A stretch of 64,000 nucleotides of DNA from contig CAJFCJ010000012.1 of NCBI GenBank assembly GCA_904063045.1, forward strand, positions 620,001-684,000, written 5' to 3'. Of this stretch, positions 1 to 16,300 are shown in pieces. How positions within the stretch are numbered: the first letter of the stretch is position 1; each line of letters begins with the position of its first letter. This DNA comes from Dimorphilus gyrociliatus. Its lineage: Eukaryota; Annelida; Polychaeta; Dinophilidae. A program made the position numbers and the translations under genes. The notes beneath the pieces were generated by a model. It saw only the letters and a program-made list of their open reading frames with translations. It was not told where the DNA came from and ran no database searches.

Positions 1-1295
1 ATAACGTTATTGACACTTTAGATAGGAGGTCAGTTTTTTTCGAAACACTCTTCAATAAGTCAAGAGAATTAAATGGGAGTTACTTAATTATTCTAAAAAT
101 CTAATTTAACATTCTTAATGACATAGCCTTTTGAAAAAAAACACTATGGAAGTGGTATTAAATTAAATTTAAAAGAGAAGATATTTAAGTATGAGGGAGT
201 GGGTAGGAGAGGAGAGTTCGGAAGACTCTAGCAAAAGAAAATGCAGTTTACGAAAACTTTCGGTAGATGGCGATATTTAACAAGATATTTTTGAGTTTTC
301 TCTCTCTTCCTTTTCAAGTGATAACTAAGATAATACTTCTGTATTCACATTATTCCATTCGAATAGCTATCAATTTACTATAGTATCTATAAACAGGTGT
401 CTTATTAGACTAAAATTTTAATAAATTAGCTGACAATCTCATTAGCTAATATATATTAATAAAGTATGAAAAATATTTCAGCAATCATTTCACCAGGCAC
501 TTTAAATTTTTTCAATTGCCTAGCTTTACAAAAAAAGCAACAACAAAAGAAAGAAACACCTGCCATTCGAAATGAATTATTCAAAATTACCGTTTTATCA
601 TAGTTTATTGTTTTTAATTAGTTCAGTAAGTATTAATTATAAAGATAATAAATAGAAAACAAATATTATATAGTCTATCTTTGATCTTTCTTATGTTAGA
701 TAACATTCACTTGTTAGTTCTTATTCTAATTTATTCGTTTTTTAACGACTGTTCCATTTAGATTATTAATATCTATAGAAGAGAAATTACACATCAAGCA
801 AAATATTGAACAAGTAGTTTTCCAAGGTCCTTAAGTGCGAAACACTTTTTACCTTTCTAAAACATTTCAATTAGCGAAGAATTCTTGGCAAACATTATAT
901 AGAGATAAAGGTCAAAAGCAAGAAGAATCCGGGATCTTTAACCAGGCTTCAGTGATTTTTAATCTAATTGGCGATAATCAATACCCCACTAACTTCAGCT
1001 TAGGCACTATAATAATTCATCATAAATCAAATTTCTTCACTTATTTTCCTCTCTTATTGGATGATGTAATCAGAAAAATAATCTATTGTAGAACTATGTA
1101 ACATCCGTACAACGAACAATAACCAATCAATTGCGTAAGAGTTTATCTTACGCAATCTATAATAATATATTGGAATGGAACAAATCATTTTTTTTCTTAC
1201 TTGTTCCTTGTCTTAAGAAGAACTACAAAATAATTGCAAAAGAATGTATATTATTTCCCATCTAAATAACTATTTACAACATGTCCCATTAATAT
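1..1295. other. No gene recognised; downstream flank of the small membrane protein gene
   Basis: AT-rich sequence with no convincing coding exon on either strand. A forward open frame at about 835-1101 has no homology I recognise, no start context and no splice partners. A TAGATGGCG word resembling a CTCF core lies near 273-281. Confidence 0.5.
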
Positions 1296-1658
1296 TCATG
1301 ACTCTTCTTGTCCATTTTCCATGTTCTCCATAAGATGAATTTCCACTTCATAGTGATCGTTATTATTACTATTATTATTCCCACAATCAGATGACTCGTC
1401 ATCTTCTCTATATAATAACAAAAATATAATCGAGTTGATCCTTGTTGACCCCTAAAAATTAATTTCAATAGGAAAAAGTAATAATAACCTTGAACAATCC
1501 ATACACATCTTCAGCATTACAATAGCTAAAAATAATATAAATAATAGGGTCATAACAAATAAAAACGTGTAAAGTCCAAATTGAAAAGCCTGCAAAAATC
1601 TTTTAATTAATAATTATTACAATTAAAAGGATTATTATAGAAAATATCAACTTACCAT
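1296..1658 (-). CDS. Small single-pass membrane protein, 71 aa, start codon split from the rest by an intron
   Basis: Three pieces join in frame: ATG at 1658-1656 followed directly by a GTAAG donor, then 1589-1489, then 1407-1296 with a TGA stop. The start context (ATAATG then GCT) is good. The product has a six-residue N-terminus, one hydrophobic helix at about residues 7-27 (LYTFLFVMTLLFILFLAIV), a juxtamembrane CxxC (CMDC) that could be acylated, and an acidic, Asn-rich tail ending EES. There is no signal peptide before the helix, so the helix itself would act as signal anchor. I do not recognise the family; it has the layout of SMIM-type microproteins. Alternatively these are the last exons of a longer gene, because an AG lies 27 bases upstream of the ATG, but that acceptor has a poor pyrimidine tract. 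Confidence 0.6.
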
Positions 1659-3500
1659 TATTTCTTTTCTAATTGTAATTTTCTAATATTTTTTCAAAAG
1701 GTTACGTAATAAAAAAATCAGAAGAATTAGCAAGAGAAAAAAATCCTTCTCTAACTTTCTCTCTCACCTAGAAAATCGTCGAAAATAGAGTTTTAACAAA
1801 AAAAATCCAGTATATATGTATACCATGTAACTCTGTCGGACTTCTCTCTTAAATGGACTTGGAGAAGTTATTAGAGAGACTCCACGCAAACTACTAGCTG
1901 AGAAAGAGAAATCATTTTAAGACTCTTTCGCTGGGTAAACTATTTCCTTAACGTCTTTTTTTAGCGGTTACGAATAATTATATTATAGGTATTTTTTTCA
2001 AACTTTAATTAGAAACAAACATCAAATAAAATACCTTTAAGCTAAAAAGAAAATAAGCAATAGAAGGGAAAAGATGATGAAAATCATATCGAACTGTTTA
2101 GCTTTAATCCTTCTAGTCATATAAAAACACTTATGTATGAGAAACGTCTTCACAGAAGCTAAATTTGACCTTTCATCAAGCGTAATGTAAATTATTACAT
2201 AAGAATACTTATTTCAGAAATGATACAATGAAAGAGAAACTTAACGTAAGTAGTCATCAGAGTAGAAGATGATCATCAATATTAGTTAGGGGAAAATAAT
2301 ATTCTTTACAGCTTAACTTGAGAAGTACATCGTTTAAAATAAAATTGAAGATTGTCTTTCTCATTTTCATCTCCTTCTTCATCTTCTTCGTTTTAATTAA
2401 GATCGTCTCATTTATAACGGAGAATGAAAATTCGACGTCTACCTCTTTATTTTTACATGTACTGCAACATTTTTAGTATTAAATATACGTGTATATGAAT
2501 AGTATGTATATAAATATTTATGTGTATATTGTATAGAGGGAACTGACTAAGTCTACTCCAATGGTCTCTATATGTAAATCTCTTTAAGTACCATAAAGAT
2601 AAAGTTTTAACTACAATATAATAATGTTATTGTTAATTATTTGATATGATAATATCGAATTTCCGTTGTTTTATCTATAATTAAAGTAAAAAGAATAACG
2701 AAGGTTTAATTTTTAAACATATTATTGTTAAGTCTATTTGTATCCATTAAAATCTATGTTGTCAATTATTCACGCTTATTGTATACTGATACGGTATCAA
2801 GCTAGTTATCGATTACTTCCTACGCATAATTCATGAAAGATAACTAGCAATAATATTTTAAACATTATCAATAGCATAATTAGGTTACGAATAAGTCATA
2901 TAGAGCATAACTATAGCCATCTAGTGGAAATAGAAAAAGATACTTTGTATGGTCTTGAAGAAATTGTTTATGTGTATTCATCAAGGATCTCTATCTATAC
3001 AATAAATAACGAATTCTTAGATGATTAAATCTATTGAAGAAGAGACGTTGACGATAATGATAATGTTAGAATTATAATTATGATAGAATGATTAAAAATG
3101 AAAGATAAATAATATAATAAACAAGTAAATATTGTAGGTTTGACAAATATTATTCTATATTTAGTTTGTATCACGTAAGATAAAAGAGAAAAAAATTCGT
3201 TCAAAACGTCACATATTGAACGGACAACATTATGCAAGTGTTGAAATATTGAAAAATATCGTTACTAGTTAAAGAGTACAATTATTGCTGAAATCTTCCT
3301 ACACAAAAAAACTAGCTTTTTTCGTTCTTTTTATACACAACGGAATGTTTTTTTTTTGTTTTTTACATATAACATTATCCCGATTAATGGTTTCTTTTGC
3401 GGAATGAGATTATCGTTTGTTTTGCAAATAAACAAGTCTTAAATACAAATGATTATATAATGAATAGATGAACAGATAATAAGGAACACAAGCTATATGC
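1659..3500. other. Intergenic, no gene recognised
   Basis: AT-rich sequence between the small membrane protein gene and the ZEB 3' region. A CTCF-like core, CCACTAGATGGC on the minus strand, sits at about 2917-2928. A short minus-strand open frame near 3031-3237 shows no family features. Confidence 0.45.
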
Positions 3501-3574
3501 ATTTTAATAAAAAATAAAAACCCATTTTAGGATACCAGTCTATTTCATTCATACAGCACCAATCTAATACTTTT

Positions 3575-3582
3575 TAATACTG
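3575..3582 (-). promoter_or_regulatory. miR-8/miR-200 seed match (8-mer) downstream of ZEB
   Basis: The plus strand reads TAATACTG, so the minus-strand transcript reads CAGTATTA, the full 8-mer target of the miR-8/200b/200c/429 seed (AAUACUG plus an A opposite position 1). Repression of ZEB1/ZEB2 by miR-200 is established in vertebrates. Function here is inferred. Confidence 0.5.
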
Positions 3583-3926
3583 AACGCTCGTACGGGTTTG
3601 ATACTAATCAGCACCATCTATCAGGTTAGGGAGCAACTTTCACACTACAAAATAGTTTTAAGCAGTTTTGGCCACTGGAAAGTGAAAAAACATAATAAAA
3701 TAAGGCTTTAAAACGAATTGGATAAACTTTCACTAATTTCCCATGCTTTTCCTTTGTAATGATGTTCATAATTTCAACTTAAAAAGCAGTTTTAAAAAAA
3801 AGAAAGTTAAAGGAAATCAATAGGAAATATAGAAAATTTTCCCAATTGTCTTATGTTAAATAGATAATAATAATAATAATAATACTACATTCACAACACT
3901 TAGTTACATAATTTTTCCTGTACAAT

Positions 3927-3934
3927 TAATACTG
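3927..3934 (-). promoter_or_regulatory. Second miR-8/miR-200 seed match (8-mer) downstream of ZEB
   Basis: Identical CAGTATTA on the minus strand, about 350 bases nearer the ZEB stop than the other copy. Two copies of one 8-mer in about 1 kb is more than base composition predicts. Confidence 0.5.
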
Positions 3935-4500
3935 AGTTCGGTAAAACGCAATGGGAGGAGAAATTTAAAGCTTGAATATGTCACGTGACTAGATCACTCA
4001 TCCAATCAACTAAGAGTATACTAAATAGCATAGGCAGTGTAACGCTGGTTTTTTGTCTTTACACTATCGGAAGACCTTTGGATTTTGTCCTTAACATAAA
4101 TGCATATGTCTGTACATTAATACATGAAATAAACAAATCAAAGTTTTAAATAGACTGGTATCCGACACCTGAGTTGGCACACAACCAAAAATAATGAAAT
4201 AAAAACAAAAGCAAGATGTTGCATAGATGACTAAATAGAACAAAAGTTAACACTCGACCAGCATTTTTTCATCAATAAAAATGACCACTAAAACAACAAC
4301 GAGCAGTGAGGCTTAAGTACAAGATTGTACGAGGTTGTGCTGTACAAAAATTGAAAGGAAGTACATAGATTATTTAATTGTATGCATATTTTTTTTTCTA
4401 CATATGGTACGCTTCAAAGAGGTAAATCCGAAATAACTATCAGCACGACCTTGCACTCGTCCTTTCATTCCGACTCACTGAATAACCAGAGAAAAGTAGG

Positions 4501-8948
<4,448 letters not shown>

Positions 8949-10300
8949 TTTCTATTCTACTATTTTTTCTATCTAGGCACCGAAATGCGGAGAAATCAAC
9001 GGGAAAACGCACGCTTCACCTTCTCTTCGAGGAAAATGACGACAAGAGTTCCCCGCTCAGGGGTTTTATAGCAAATGCTATTGGGTTTTTGCGAGAACGA
9101 ACTAACAGTTAAAACACGCCCACATCTATATACGCTTTCTTTAATACTATACCTGAAAGGTTTTGCTAGAGCGAACTAAGGTAGTTTAATTATGATACAG
9201 CTATACCGCTTTTTTCATCTATTTTATGTCACACAAAGGTAGCGGTAGAGAGTAGCGATTGGACAATCGATCAGGTAAAAATATCCAATCATAAAATACC
9301 TGGTTGATTGACATATAGGGCGGATCGAAATTTTTTATATTTTGCCAAGAAAGTGTTACTTATTTTTCGTTAAAGCTCGATATTGTTGTAAATTTATCAA
9401 ATTAAGATATAAGCTAAGTGAAGTATTACGCTTCAAGGAAAGATCGACTTGTATTTATTTATAGAATTTTTTCTTCTCATATATATGGACCGCTTGTGGT
9501 CCGCTTAATTGAGCGTAAAAATGTTTTAACATTCGTGCATCAAATATTTAAACGAGAGTATTTGGGACAATTATATAAAAAATATATAATTATTAAAATT
9601 ATACTTTTTATTAGTTTTGGAGATAAAGTAAATGAAGAGCGAGTGAGAGAGAGAGAGAGAGAGAGAAAAAAGGACCTAATTAAGTTTTTAACTTTAAACT
9701 GATGAATAGCTTAAATTATGCAATTACAGAGGTTTTTATACAAGTATGTTTTTTTTAAATAGACTGTAAATAATAACCTAAATGTTCTGTTATAAAGTGT
9801 TACTTTTGAAAATTTCTATCTATATAGTTAATTTATATGCAAAGCTCTGTATTTAATCAAGAGTCATCAGTCTCCCGTAGCAGTTGGGAATACAGCATGA
9901 ATTTTCAATGAATGAAATTAATACGTCTTTTTTCTTCAAATTACAACTGCGGCTTGTCTATATAACTCAATATTTTATCTTTCTATATATCCTATGATCA
10001 AATTACGAGAGTCTTGTTAATCTCAAGGATATAAAAGCCTATAAAGGAGAAACTATCATTAATATATAAAAGGCGTGATAAACCGTAAATTAATATATGA
10101 AAGCTGCTTTGCAGGGATAGAGCAGAGTACTTTCAGAATGCATTATACTTTACATTAATATTTTGTAAAAAACAACACTTTAAAGAAGATTTTAAAAGGT
10201 ATAAATGAGAGTTGTTTTTAAGAACATATCAAAATAGAAACGTATATAAAAAGACGATATAACCTTTCCGGACACCCCTTAATGCAAACGTTTGTAAATC
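8949..10300. other. ZEB 5' flank and probable promoter region
   Basis: No coding exon upstream of the first ZEB ATG. The stretch contains two diverged copies of a GCGARMACGAACTAA-like word (about 9084-9105 and 9159-9179) and a short GA repeat near 9648-9665. A forward open frame across 9418-9702 runs into that GA repeat and is not credible as a protein. Confidence 0.5.
9084..9179 (+). repeat. Two short direct repeats upstream of ZEB
   Basis: The sequence at about 9084-9105 (GGTTTTTGCGAGAACGAACT) recurs with a few changes at about 9159-9179 (GGTTTTGCTAGAGCGAACTA). The pair lies 140-230 bases upstream of the ZEB ATG, where promoter-proximal sites would be expected. Confidence 0.45.
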
Positions 10301-13300
10301 GTCCTTTGTCGCGCACGTGCAAGTGGGAGTGGAGAATTTCTTGACAGTTCTCTATAAAACAAGGCAATGCTTTTTGCGACGATTTTTCGTCGTCTTGGTA
10401 ACTTCGATTTTTTCCTCTTTTGGAATCAATTAGCGCTCGCGCAAACAGGTTTTTGTTAAAACATCAAAAAACGCGACAATGATAAGAATCAACGATATAA
10501 CGGTGAAGTACTCTCTAATCGTTGACTTTCGCTCTTCAAAGTTGAATGCAATACAAACTTGGGGTGAGAGAAAATTTAACGAGAACGTGTCAATTGTTTT
10601 CATTTTGGTGCTTTCTTCATCTCTCATAGGACTTTCTAATCGGTGTTCTCTAATTTAATTTTTTTTTTAACTATAAAATATCAGCTTATGATTATCTTAT
10701 AAAAACATTAAAACAATATTGACGCAGGTGCTGCAACTATTAAGAATAAGGATAAATACAATTTTTACATTTGTAGGAATAAATCCATACCCTGAATAAA
10801 TACTGTTGAAACAAAGCCCTTATTTCCGCCATTAGGCCCACATATGACATCCATCAGGAACTGCACATTGTAAACAAAACAAGAATACAAAGCCTGATGG
10901 CGCCGCAATTAGCAGCAAATTTGTAAACCAACAAAACCTGACAAAAAGAGAATTAAAGTACAAAGAAAGGAATAAAGTGGTGAACAATTCGGATATTAAA
11001 TCGTGGCGACAAAAGTTTTCCGCATCATCACCAGCAGCCCTCTTTTTCTGAAAATCACTTTTCACCTTTAATTAAATTCGCGTCATCTACATACATCACT
11101 TTTCCATCAAAGCTATAAAGATCAAACGCGACGATTGTTTAACGAAACAATAGACGCCTTTGAACGTTCTCTGACGGGATTTTTCCTCAACCCACGTGCC
11201 AGATGTCCTAAGCTGCATCAAAGAAAACAAACGCCTGTTTGCATTTGACAAACTTTATATATGCGTCGACTGGCTTTAAGTGTATTGAGAAACGTGAGTA
11301 GAAATAACCATACACCTTCGATCATGAATAACATTGTAAAACGCTGATAAAAGTAGAGTAGAGCACGCTCAAAGAAAGTTTTTAGGGAATGGGGGGAAGG
11401 GAGGTCAACCTTTAATTAAAATTGTCAAAAGTTATCCTGAGGATTTATGCAACGCCAAACACATCTATGAGGCTTGACTAAAGTTAGACTAGCCATTAAA
11501 TGAATTGGAAAAATTGTGCAGCACCAATGATACAATAAATCCAAATCAACTCAAGAAAGCTAAGGCAATTTTACGGTTTCTTGTTCTTACGAGTTTCTTT
11601 GGGTATAATTTATAAGCCGAAATATTAAATGTATCGGAAATATGGTCACTTTGAAATTAGACATTATTCCAATTGCCTTCCTTAAATCTTAAAGCATGAC
11701 CAACTCTCAAAAAACTTTATGGGAAAACTTTCAGATTTAACCCCGAGTTGAAGGGTTTTAAGTAGCTCCAAACTGGTCTTTTGTTCGTGATTTTAGTCTT
11801 CGTACCGTGACGAAATGGAGGTAATATAGGAACCATCGGTCATTCTCTAACACTTGACCTTGAAATAAGGGTTAGACAAGGTCAAGATGACCATTGACGC
11901 CGTCCCATTGTGAACGCACGTGACCAGGTGTCAAAACGTTGATTGACTTACGTCGTTTACAGACCACATGAATATTAATGTTAAAGAGCAATTAAGGTTG
12001 CTTGAACAACGAGTTAGGAGCATACTTGAAAGAGGTAATTACAGGAAGTGCAGATCACGTGGCCGGAAGTATTTTGTAGCTATACAGGCACCAGTATTTG
12101 ACTGGTATAATTGTCGTCTTCCGTCCACAAGTCCATTCCTCTTTTTTACATTGTCGTTAATATAATCGTTCAATAATTTTTGTGATATTTCCATCAAAAA
12201 AATTTCTTTGACATTTTCATTGTTCAGAGTAATACGTCTTCCATTTGAACTTGTAAAAGGGGGCGTTATTTTGTCCGTTGTTTTTACTCTCTTAAACAAA
12301 TACATTTTTATGTGGGAAAAAGAAAAATTGATGAAAAGTGCGATTGGTAAAATTTGAATAAATATTGGCAAATTCGGTAAGAGTATCTATAAAAATGACA
12401 ATTTTAGTAAGAGAATTCTTTTACTTCAAAGCTTTAGTAACTTCAATAAAGAAAACCTCTTTTGTAAGGTTTACCAGAATCGATTTTTATCTGTCCTCTA
12501 ATCCGTAGAATTGATTTAATATTAAGTTAGAAAAATAATAAACCTCTCTAGACAATAATAAAGAAGTTCTCTACCTTTGACCTCATTCTTTTCTAATAAT
12601 ATATTGGAGGCGGTAGCTTACAGAAAAAGATAAATAAGCAATATCTAGTTAATTTACTACAAAATATAATTGAGTTCATCAACCAAGAACGATTAGAAAT
12701 AGACTACTTCCTCATCTAAAGCAGTTATTCTTTCCTATGTCATTGTAGACTATATTCTTGTTTGTATATAATATAAGAGAGAAAAGATGGATCTACAAAG
12801 AAATTATTAGTTTGTCTTCCTTCGATGATGCCCTCGCCAACAAAGCCGTTGATACTGGATTTTTAATACAAAGTTTATCAATCTTACTCTTTTCCCTAAC
12901 GCATATATTGCAATAGTTTAATATATTTTTCACAGAATTCTAATTAACCTAAATTTTATACTAAGCAACTATATACTTTTTATTAATATAATTGTATACA
13001 CAAAGCTGACTTCCTTTAAAGAAAACTATAATTTCCTCTTGTGATTTTTGACGATAAGTAGAAAAACACCAAGCTCTATATTTTTCTATTCGAAATTCAC
13101 TAACTCGTTAATCTATAAATCAAAACGGCCGAACAAAAAGTGAGCAATAATTTCTGACACGTGCACACATAAAAACGCAAAGTCGACGCCTTTTTCAATA
13201 AATTCAAAGAGGGAAAGAGATCAAAAGATAAAAGGAAAGAGCGTCTCCAACATGGGAATTTCAACAATTTCAGCAAACAATGGTAAAGGAGGGAGAAAAA

Positions 13301-16300
13301 TGGGGCTGCAACGTCAACTGCAGAATTTTTTCGAAACGATACGTTGATTAGATTACTCGCTTTGTGTACACGGCGTTTCCAAGATGGCGGATACAGGCAT
13401 TATTATTAAGGTAAACTGCTCATACATATGACAAACCTGACGTCATATTATCTTCTCAGGTACTCGTGCGCATGCGTGTCGGTTTAGGTTAAATTTATCC
13501 AGGTACATAATTATCTAAACAATCCAATATTTTCTTTGAAAAACTAACCGAAGTTGGAAGTTTTTCTCGTCAGACACGCGAACGTCGGAGGGCGAGGAGC
13601 GTCGAAATACGACGCCCGATATGCAAATCAAGTGACGCCCCGAATTTGGCTGCATCGATTATTTAAAGCGCCACCTATTGCAGAAATGTCAGCACTTTAT
13701 TAGGCTTAGACAGAAAGAGAGAAATGCCGAATGAAAGGAAAACGCCTGAAGTTGTTTTTGACAAACATAAGTAAATTTAATAAACTCGATAGTTGACAAA
13801 CAACTTCGAGTTAAACAATTTTCCTTGTACAGTTTCAGTAAAGCGGATGACACACATTTTCAAATGGCGAATATAAAATAGCGATATATATCTAAGTAGA
13901 GCACAGTAGACTCATCTAGTGGAGGAGTATCACGTAAAAACTGTCATTAAATAAACTCGAAACCTTAATATACATATGAGAAGTAACTTTATGACTGGTC
14001 CGTAAATTTGACAAACTAGACTCTAAATTGAACGTCTAACTGAAATAAGAAGTCAACTGAAAAATATATTAGTTTATTAAGTAAATGAGGTCTGATTTTT
14101 GTGATAATATTAGATTAAAGTAACACTAGTCGAAAACGTAAATTGGTCCTCTTAATAAAAATTTATCTTAGTAATATTTGTGTTGCAATTTCTTATTTGC
14201 CAAAGTATTTATTTATTTGATTCTAGTGCTTTAAGCTTTAATTAGTCAGCAATCAAGTTGTTAAAATTTTATTTACTTTACTCTGAATGTTATGAACTAG
14301 TTGTTACTTTTATTTATTTACTCTTTTCAAATTAACTGAGAAAGAAAAATCAAAATTTTACTCAAAGTCGATATTGAAACCTTACTATTTCGCAAACAAT
14401 TTTCATCAGGGCGTCAGATGACTGACTGGATAGTTTACTGGTATCACGTGACCGATCTAAAATTTTATCCGACACCTGCAACAGCTGGCCGCAAACTGAC
14501 CAGCCGACATCATCAAAGGAAAGGTTCAGCCCCTAATCCAGTAATGACACAATGTTGATCAGGTAGAAAGTGCTTTTGATGTGACCCTGAATTTATTCGC
14601 GCACATGGCGTCTATTTGTGCGGGCGTTATTGCGTTATGAACGCCGCGGCGTTCTTTTTTGTCAGTTTGTCACCGATATTAGTTTGTCAGGGTTACCGGT
14701 TGTGAAAATTTGTGTGAGCAGTACATAATGCAAATTTGATCATATTTTCGCTATAGAACCCCTTCCAGCCTATTCTCTACTCCTTCACATCCAAATTACA
14801 CAAGCACCGCTTTTGAATAATTTAGTAAGTGATCTAGTAGGGAAAGTCTTATTGTTGGATAAATAGATGGATAAACAAATTATGCTTTGAAATTCTATCC
14901 AGCTTTAAGAGAAAATACATATAAAAAAAAGAGCGAAAGAGAAAGAAATATCTTAATATATAAATTAAAAGTAAAGAGAACAAGTTAGAATTTACAAGCA
15001 ATGCATCCGAGAACAAATTTCACTAAAAAGATACTTAAATTTACAAGAAAACGTTATAAGAGAAAGCGGGGAATTAGATATTGTAAATAAGTTTTAAACG
15101 ATTACCGTTGTATACTCAATGTGAATCTAATTAATCTTATCTAGACAAATTTTACTTTCAAATGTTTTTTTCTTAAGAATGCAAAATGTTACCTATAAAA
15201 AGCAACGGATAATGCAAGAAGAGATATATGCCTATTCAATACTGTTATAAGGTATGGAAGGTATAATTATATACACTTATTCTACTAATAAGCAACAACA
15301 TCGAATGTTCATATAGTTTTTAATACTATATATTTATTCCAAATATATATTCACGTAGATTAAGACACTCATATGGCGGCTTATTATGGAACCATGAATA
15401 TTTATTAAATGACCTACTAAAAAAATTCTGCAAGGTAAATTAAATATTCTGTTAGTTTCTCCTTGTGCGTACTTATTGACTTAGGTAGCTTGTTGACTAA
15501 TGATGAAACTGCATTAATGTGCGTAGAGGAACCATAGATTTTTAAAGGGAATTGACTAATTAAAAATAAGAAAATGAATCATTATAAGACACCTCCGCCA
15601 TCTTTTCCCTAAGAGTTTACTAAGTTTTTTGTTTTGACCAAATTGAAACATGTTTACCAAAACATAGACGACGACACCCTATTGAATACAAAAAGGGACC
15701 TTTTGGCAAGTGTACAAGTTTTTTGGTTCTCAAATTGCCATAAGAAACTAAGACTTTTAGATTAAGTGAGACCGTATTCAAATTGTACAAAAAGCGTATC
15801 TTTTAACCTAGACCCCTGTCAACACTAGGAATGATCCAGAAATATCGCTGTAAGTAAACAAACAAACAGGAAGGGAGAATTTTCTCCAATCAATATAGGA
15901 CACCATGTGTGCTCTTCATCGCTACCTTGGTGGCATGTAAACGAAGAAATTCAATTACCGAATGAGTCTCGCCAGACAAACGTTTGTCCCAATAAGAAAA
16001 TTGGAAAAAAAAGCCGTGACAAACTAACCTGCGTGATTATAGTAGCAATGATCAATCTGCACGCAATTCAAATTTTCCTTATCAGCCATCGTCCCTTACA
16101 TTTTATGAAATTTGTTAACAGCCTGCATAAAATCAATTTTTCACGGACAAACCGGACAAACACGGTGGAAGTCCGCCATCTTTTACCTGTTATTTTCTAC
16201 CTGCCTGTCAAAATTTCCGAAAAACTGCATATAATTAAGAGAACCTAAGTGTATTTTATGCTGTTTTGTCAGTTAGGCCGCCATTTTGGTTCGCGTTCTA
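10301..16300. promoter_or_regulatory. Gene-free stretch rich in regulatory palindromes
   Basis: No convincing exon. Seen directly: CACGTG at 10314, 11193, 11917, 12056, 13158 and 14445; CAGGTG/CACCTG at 10725, 11925 and 14473; TGACGTCA at 13438; TGACAAAC or its complement at 11246, 13429, 13759, 13794, 14009, 14665, 14682 and 16017; octamer ATGCAAAT at 13621; and a perfect 14-base palindrome GACAAACGTTTGTC at 15975. The 13.4-14.7 kb part is more GC-rich than its surroundings and is the best single enhancer candidate. A CTCF-like AGGTGGCGC (minus) lies near 13669-13677. Confidence 0.5.

Larger units (their letters stand above)
3501..4500 (-). other. Probable ZEB 3' untranslated region
   Basis: The stretch follows the ZEB stop codon at 4501-4503 and has no coding exon. 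I call it 3' UTR because it directly follows the gene and carries two miR-8/miR-200-type seed matches. I could not fix the polyadenylation site. Confidence 0.5.

Noticed and set aside
835-1101. Forward open frame of 88 residues
   Set aside because: Begins at a non-ATG codon, has no recognisable domain or splice partners, and AT-rich composition explains its length.
15907-16248. Forward open frame of 113 residues starting with ACCATGTG
   Set aside because: Good start context, but the translation has no domain character and the segment contains several of the regulatory words seen in neighbouring non-coding DNA.
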